From assembly GCF_000832015.1 (NCBI RefSeq), contig NZ_JXCJ01000001.1, forward strand, positions 1,308,713-1,345,377: a stretch of 36,665 bases of DNA. Direction: 5' to 3'. A model generated the notes under the pieces. It was not told the origin of the DNA and did no database searches. It saw only the letters and a list, made by a program, of their open reading frames with translations. How positions within the stretch are numbered: the first letter of the stretch is position 1; each line of letters starts with the position of its first letter. Positions 33,379 through 36,665 of the stretch are shown in pieces. Source of the stretch: Gilvimarinus agarilyticus (lineage in GTDB: Bacteria; Pseudomonadota; Gammaproteobacteria; Pseudomonadales; Cellvibrionaceae). A program made the position numbers and the translations under genes.

Positions 33379-33415
33379 AAAAAGCCCGTGACAAGCAGCT
33401 TGTCACGGGCTTTTT
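33379..33415. terminator. Bidirectional rho-independent terminator
   Basis: A perfect stem with arms AAAAAGCCCGTGACAAG (33379-33395) and its complement (33399-33415) around a three-base loop, with A and T runs at the two ends. It sits between the convergent exported coiled-coil gene and the algP-like gene and can serve both. Confidence 0.9.
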
Positions 33416-33440
33416 ATTTGCCAGAACTTAGCTAAGAGTC

Positions 33441-34217
33441 TTACTTAGCCTTTGGCTTACGGCCACGCTTGGCGGGAGCTTTTTTGGCTGGTGCTTTAGC
33501 GGCGGCGCGCTTAGCGGGAGCCTTTTTAGCGGCTGGTTTTGCTTTGGTAGCTGCTTTTGCTTTGGCAGGAGCCTTTTTGGCTTTTGCTTTAGCGGCGGCG
33601 CGCTTGGCGGCCAGTTTGGCTTTTGCAGCAGCTTTACGCTCAGCGGCTTTTTGCTTAGCAGCGGCTTTCTTGGCAGCAGCTTTGGCTTTTGCAGCGGCTT
33701 TTTTAGCGGCTAGCTTAGCTTTAGCGGCGGCTTTCTTTTCAGCAGCTTTTTGGCGAATAGCAGCTTTTTTAGCAGCGGCTTTCGCTTTGGCGGCTTCTTT
33801 GCGGTCAGCGGCTTTCTGCTTTTTAGCTATTTCAGCTTTGGCTTTGGCGTCGGCCTTGGCAAATTGAGCGGCAACGCGGTTAGACGCCTTGATTGAGCTC
33901 AGTGCTTGCTTCAGCTCGGCCAGAGTAGCCTTGCTGCTGCTGGCTTCGGTTTGTGCTTTGCGTACGGCAGCGTTTGCTGCAGTAACTTGCTTAGCAGAAG
34001 CAGCCGTTGGCTTCTTCTTTTTAGCCGCGGCTAATTTGGTGCGGGCAGATTTGAGAGCGTTGTTTGCTTTCGTTACTGCTTTTTGTTGAGTTTGAACCGC
34101 CTTGGCCGCAGCTGTTTCTTCTGCGGTGCGGGCTTTGGTTAACTGGTTTTGCAATTGCGCCAGTTCTTTTTCCAATTGTGCAACTGTATCAACAGCTTTG
34201 GTTTTACGAGCAGCCAT
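33441..34217 (-). CDS. algP: AlgP-like histone H1-like Lys/Ala-rich protein
   Basis: A 258-residue protein, with a largely helical N-terminal part of about 125 residues (start MAARKTKAVDTVAQLEKELA) and a C-terminal tail made almost wholly of Ala, Lys and Pro, with many AAAKAK, KKAAAK and KKAPAK units. This is the layout of AlgP/AlgR3 of pseudomonads, histone H1-like DNA-binding proteins linked to alginate gene control. AAAGGAAG precedes the ATG at a good distance. The gene is convergent with the exported coiled-coil gene and divergent from dinB. The DNA for the tail is an imperfect repeat array, so the length of the tail may vary between strains. DNA binding is inferred from composition; control of the glycan locus is only a possibility. 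The opposite-strand Ala-rich frame is a shadow. Confidence 0.8.
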   Translation of the reverse strand: MAARKTKAVDTVAQLEKELAQLQNQLTKARTAEETAAAKAVQTQQKAVTKANNALKSARTKLAAAKKKKPTAASAKQVTAANAAVRKAQTEASSSKATLAELKQALSSIKASNRVAAQFAKADAKAKAEIAKKQKAADRKEAAKAKAAAKKAAIRQKAAEKKAAAKAKLAAKKAAAKAKAAAKKAAAKQKAAERKAAAKAKLAAKRAAAKAKAKKAPAKAKAATKAKPAAKKAPAKRAAAKAPAKKAPAKRGRKPKAK

Positions 34218-34414
34218 GGTGAGCTTCCTTTATTGTTGTGAACAAAAAAGTGAACGGACAAAATCCGAGTGAGTAGTACGTTAAAACTTTGTGTATGAAT
34301 TTCAAGCATTTTACGACATTTTTAGTAAAAAAATTGGTTTTTTTAGAAAAATTAATCGCTTTATTGGATTTTTTTTGTGTTTAAGGCGTTTTTTTTTAGT
34401 TTTGCGGGTTTTTA

Positions 34415-34443
34415 TTAACCATCGAGCGATCCAATTTTATATT
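34415..34443 (+). promoter_or_regulatory. Candidate sigma-70 promoter for dinB
   Basis: TTAACC (34415-34420) and TATATT (34438-34443) are 17 bases apart, 72 bases before the GTG start. The LexA box lies just downstream. A second possible -10, TATATA at 34491-34496, sits inside the LexA box itself. Confidence 0.45.
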
Positions 34444-34483
34444 CGGGTTTGCATGGCCGCTTAATTAATGGCTTACTTAATCC

Positions 34484-34499
34484 CTGTTTTTATATACAG
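34484..34499 (+). promoter_or_regulatory. LexA (SOS) box before dinB
   Basis: CTGTTTTTATATACAG fits the gammaproteobacterial LexA operator CTGT-N8-ACAG exactly. It lies 17 bases before the GTG at 34516 and inside the frame that would be coding if ATG 34468 were the start, so it also decides the start. dinB is a classical SOS gene, which fits. Confidence 0.8.
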
Positions 34500-34515
34500 T
34501 TTTGGGGGGGTGGCT

Positions 34516-35586
34516 GTGTCGCGCACTATTATCCATTGCGACGCCGATTGTTTTTTTGCGGCGATTGAAATGCGTGATAATCCGCAGTTGCATGGACGTC
34601 CAATAGCCGTCGGTGGTCGACCAGATAGACGTGGTGTTATTTCAACCTGTAATTATCCGGCAAGACAGTTTGGGGTTCGTTCGGCGATGGCTTCTGCTTA
34701 CGCTTTGCGTTTGTGCCCCGGTCTGATTATCTTGCCCCACCGTATGACGCACTATCGTGATGCATCGCAAAAAATAATGGCCATCTTCCATCAATTTACT
34801 GATTTGGTTGAGCCCTTATCGTTAGACGAAGCGTTTTTGGATGTGACAGATGCCGTTAACGACAGCAACAGTGCCCGCGCTATTGCGGAGCAAATTCGTG
34901 AGCAAGTGGTAGCTCAGTTGGGGATTACGGTATCGGCGGGGATCGCCCCTAATAAATTCTTGGCAAAAGTGGCCAGTGATTGGCGTAAGCCGGATGGCTT
35001 GTTTGAAATTAAGCCCGAGCAAGTCGCGGAGTTTGTCGCCAGGCTACCCGTTAGCTGCATACCGGGGGTAGGCAAAGTAACCGGTGAGCGGTTGGCGCAG
35101 CTGCAGGTGAAAAACTGTGGCGACTTATTACGCTTTGACGAGCGGGAGTTGTGTGAGCGCTTTGGGCAGTTTGGCTCGCGTTTGTACCATTGCAGTCGCG
35201 GCATTGATTCGCGCCTGGTTCGCGTAGAGCGCCAGCGCAAATCCGTCAGTGTCGAGCAGACGTTTGCGCAGGATATGACAGTAGATGAGGCGTGCGAGAC
35301 TTATTTAACTGAGCTGATTGCGCGGCTTCAGGTGCGGATTGATAAGCTGACGGATCAGTACGGTGTGGGCAAGGCGTTTGTAAAAGTGAAATTTGCGGAT
35401 TTCTCGAGTACTACCCTGGAGCGCGCTAATGATGAGTTTAGTTACTGTAACTTTGCCGAGCTGATTCGCGAGGCTGCGAGCCGGCACGATAGCCGTGTTC
35501 GCTTACTGGGGGTTGGGGTCCGGCTTACGGAGCAGGCAGCCGCACCCGTTGCCGAGGTAGAGCAGTTGGGCCTGTTTGGCGGATAG
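34516..35586 (+). CDS. dinB: DNA polymerase IV (translesion, Y-family)
   Basis: GTG 34516 is chosen: it gives MSRTIIHCDADCFFAAIEM, the usual DinB N-terminus, follows a run of seven G, and lies after the LexA box; an ATG at 34468 would include that operator in the coding region. The 356-residue length is typical. Catalytic acidic residues D9 and the pair D104-E105 in SLDEAFLDVT are in place, and the steric-gate position region CDADCFF is conserved. The C-terminus ends in QLGLFGG, a beta-clamp-binding motif (Q350-F354). It performs error-prone bypass synthesis at stalled forks in the cytoplasm. The gene is divergent from the algP-like gene and is followed by exbD after 216 bases. Confidence 0.96.
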   Translation: MSRTIIHCDADCFFAAIEMRDNPQLHGRPIAVGGRPDRRGVISTCNYPARQFGVRSAMASAYALRLCPGLIILPHRMTHYRDASQKIMAIFHQFTDLVEPLSLDEAFLDVTDAVNDSNSARAIAEQIREQVVAQLGITVSAGIAPNKFLAKVASDWRKPDGLFEIKPEQVAEFVARLPVSCIPGVGKVTGERLAQLQVKNCGDLLRFDERELCERFGQFGSRLYHCSRGIDSRLVRVERQRKSVSVEQTFAQDMTVDEACETYLTELIARLQVRIDKLTDQYGVGKAFVKVKFADFSSTTLERANDEFSYCNFAELIREAASRHDSRVRLLGVGVRLTEQAAAPVAEVEQLGLFGG

Positions 35587-35802
35587 CGCTTGCCGGGAGG
35601 CAATAACAGAGGTACGGGGCTATGCGCCCAAAAATGGTGCGCTTGGGGGGCTTCTTTTTGGTTGAAAACTGAACACATCGAGTGGTTTACGAATATTTGC
35701 GGACAAAATTGCGGTAAATGGTTAGTCAGGGTCAAAACAAGCTGGTAGTATTGTTCGCCTAAATATCTGCCATCCACTAGCATAATAACGGGAGTGTGTA
35801 CG

Positions 35803-36231
35803 GTGAGTCGTAGAAAAAAGAGCCGTAACTCTGAAGAAAGTAACGATATTGACCTGACGCCGATGCTCGACGTTGTGTTTATCATGCTGATCTTCTTTAT
35901 TGTGACCGCGTCCTTTGTAAAAGAGGTCGGTCTAGACGTGAATGTTCCTGAAGAGAACGATGAGCCACCACCGCCAAACGCTGACCCTAATATCCTGGTG
36001 CAGATTACTGCCGATAACCAGATTTGGGTGTTTGGAGAGAATGGTCGCCGTCGGATTGATGAGTCCTCGGTGCGCTCGAATATCACCCAGATGCGGGCCG
36101 AGCTGCCCAAGGCGTCAGTGATTATTCAGGCGAACCATAAAGCCGATGCTGGCGTTTATGTGGCTGTGGCTGATGCCGCGAAAGCTGCTAAAGCGCCCGC
36201 GGTTGTACTGGTGCCGGTTGAAGACAACTAA
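35803..36231 (+). CDS. exbD: ExbD/TolR-family biopolymer transport protein
   Basis: GTG 35803 is the likely start (GGGAG at 35790-35794, eight bases spacing); a GTG at 35794 would remove the ribosome site. The 142-residue protein has a short cytoplasmic tail, one transmembrane segment (about 21-39, MLDVVFIMLIFFIVTASFV) with the proton-path D23 in DLTPMLDVVF, and a periplasmic domain that ends VVLVPVEDN. ExbD works with ExbB to use the proton gradient to energise TonB or related proteins. No exbB or tonB gene flanks it: dinB is upstream and a terminator follows, so this copy is monocistronic, though a TonB-domain gene lies 5 kb away. A Pro-rich EPPPPNADPN stretch follows the membrane segment. 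Confidence 0.92.
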   Translation: MSRRKKSRNSEESNDIDLTPMLDVVFIMLIFFIVTASFVKEVGLDVNVPEENDEPPPPNADPNILVQITADNQIWVFGENGRRRIDESSVRSNITQMRAELPKASVIIQANHKADAGVYVAVADAAKAAKAPAVVLVPVEDN

Positions 36232-36254
36232 GCCTTCCGCCAGCCAGTACGTTT

Positions 36255-36280
36255 AAAAAACCACCTTCGGGTGGTTTTTT
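36255..36280 (+). terminator. Rho-independent terminator after exbD
   Basis: Stem AAAAAACCACC and GGTGGTTTTTT around a TTCG tetraloop, ending in a T run, 24 bases after the exbD stop. A textbook terminator. Confidence 0.93.
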
Positions 36281-36404
36281 TATGTCTGGTGTTTGGCGGC
36301 TCGGTGTTTTCGTGTGGGTTCGCCGCATTTGGTTGCTCCACAAATAGGGGGTGTTTTCGGCTGGCGAGCCTAGAGCACTATTGTTTCTAAATTTGCACGA
36401 TTGC

Positions 36405-36665
36405 CCCTAGGGCACGGGGCAAGCTCCAGCTATCCCTGCTTACGCCTGCATTTGTACATCCTGCACGTCATCCCGGATCTTCGTTTCACTACGTCCGGGA
36501 TGACATTGTAGTGTGAGTGGAGCTTTGGATGTCACCCCCGGCCACGATCGGGAGTCTAGCGCCCTTTATCTCGTCATTCCCGCGGATGCGGGGATCTAGT
36601 GACTATGTTGGTTGAAGTCACTGCGTTCTCCGTATCCCTTCATTCGTCCCAAGTCACTGGATCCC
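36405..36665. repeat. Composite palindromic repeat array D (continues past the window)
   Basis: A GC-rich palindrome with arms GTCATCCCGGA (36467-36477) and TCCGGGATGAC (36494-36504) is followed by inverted repeats at 36531-36560 and 36573-36601 with starts 42 bases apart, then the spacer GAAGTCACTGCGTTCTCCGT (36615-36634) and the beginning of a new palindrome, CACTGGATCCC, at the last bases. The first part (about 36405-36466, with TTTGTACATCCTGCACGTCA) resembles bases 13500-13570 of array A. The array is cut by the window end. The stretch 36281-36404 holds nothing that I recognise. Confidence 0.88.

Larger units (their letters stand above)
34218..34515. other. A+T-rich divergent promoter region between algP-like gene and dinB
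   Basis: This region has strong A and T tracts between about 34310 and 34415 (runs of up to nine T), typical of UP-element or bent DNA upstream of promoters. On the plus strand it holds the dinB promoter candidate at 34415-34443 and a LexA box at 34484-34499. No gene or repeat is seen. Confidence 0.6.

Noticed and set aside
33469-33867. Ala-rich plus-strand open frame of 132 codons opposite the algP-like gene
   Set aside because: It is the reverse-strand shadow of a highly biased Lys/Ala-rich gene.
34468-34515. ATG 34468 as dinB start
   Set aside because: It would place the LexA box in the coding sequence and adds 16 residues not typical of DinB.

Overview
The window looks like a stretch of chromosome from a marine-type gammaproteobacterium. 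The Cellvibrionales/Saccharophagus-like group is my best guess, but this is an inference from gene content: prfC, an AlgP-like histone H1-like protein, a LexA-type box before dinB, an ExbD, and alginate-type O-acetylation proteins. No rRNA, tRNA, CRISPR array, insertion sequence or prophage was recognised.

Positions 1-24268 form one long plus-strand surface-glycan locus, cut off at the left edge of the window. It holds a truncated glycosyltransferase (GT), a sugar-nucleotide epimerase/dehydratase, three sulfotransferase-like proteins (2015-3016, 6679-7449, 23348-24268), a GT32-like enzyme, five large multidomain GTs (GT2 and/or GT4-like), a large HAD-type protein, and an MBOAT plus AlgJ/AlgX-like O-acetyltransferase pair. 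Two minus-strand GT2 genes (24866-26872) converge on the end of it. Read together, the genes would build a polysaccharide or protein-linked glycan and decorate it with sulfate and acetyl groups. No exporter, flippase or polymerase lies in the window. The left third (about 1-8.3 kb) is visibly richer in A+T than the part from about 10.9 kb onward, which suggests the locus was assembled from parts of different origin.

The right third (27-36.6 kb) is mostly housekeeping and signalling: prfC; a minus-strand fusion of a chalcone isomerase-like domain with a TonB C-terminal domain; a small group made of a cyclic nucleotide-binding protein, a PilZ protein and an exported coiled-coil protein; an AlgP-like Lys/Ala-rich protein on the minus strand; dinB with a LexA box; and a single exbD.

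Four intergenic spaces (13.4-13.85, 24.29-24.89, 28.88-29.33 and 36.4-36.67 kb) are filled with a composite palindromic repeat family. About 18 copies of a 29-30 bp inverted repeat occur in two subtypes. The subtypes pair at a nearly constant 41-45 bp start-to-start distance and are separated by a second, GC-rich palindrome. The repeats lie downstream of genes and are absent from the three divergent promoter regions. One copy supplies the last nine codons and the stop codon of a GT. This repeat family, the chalcone isomerase-like/TonB fusion, and the sulfation plus O-acetylation gene set are the most interesting features of the window.
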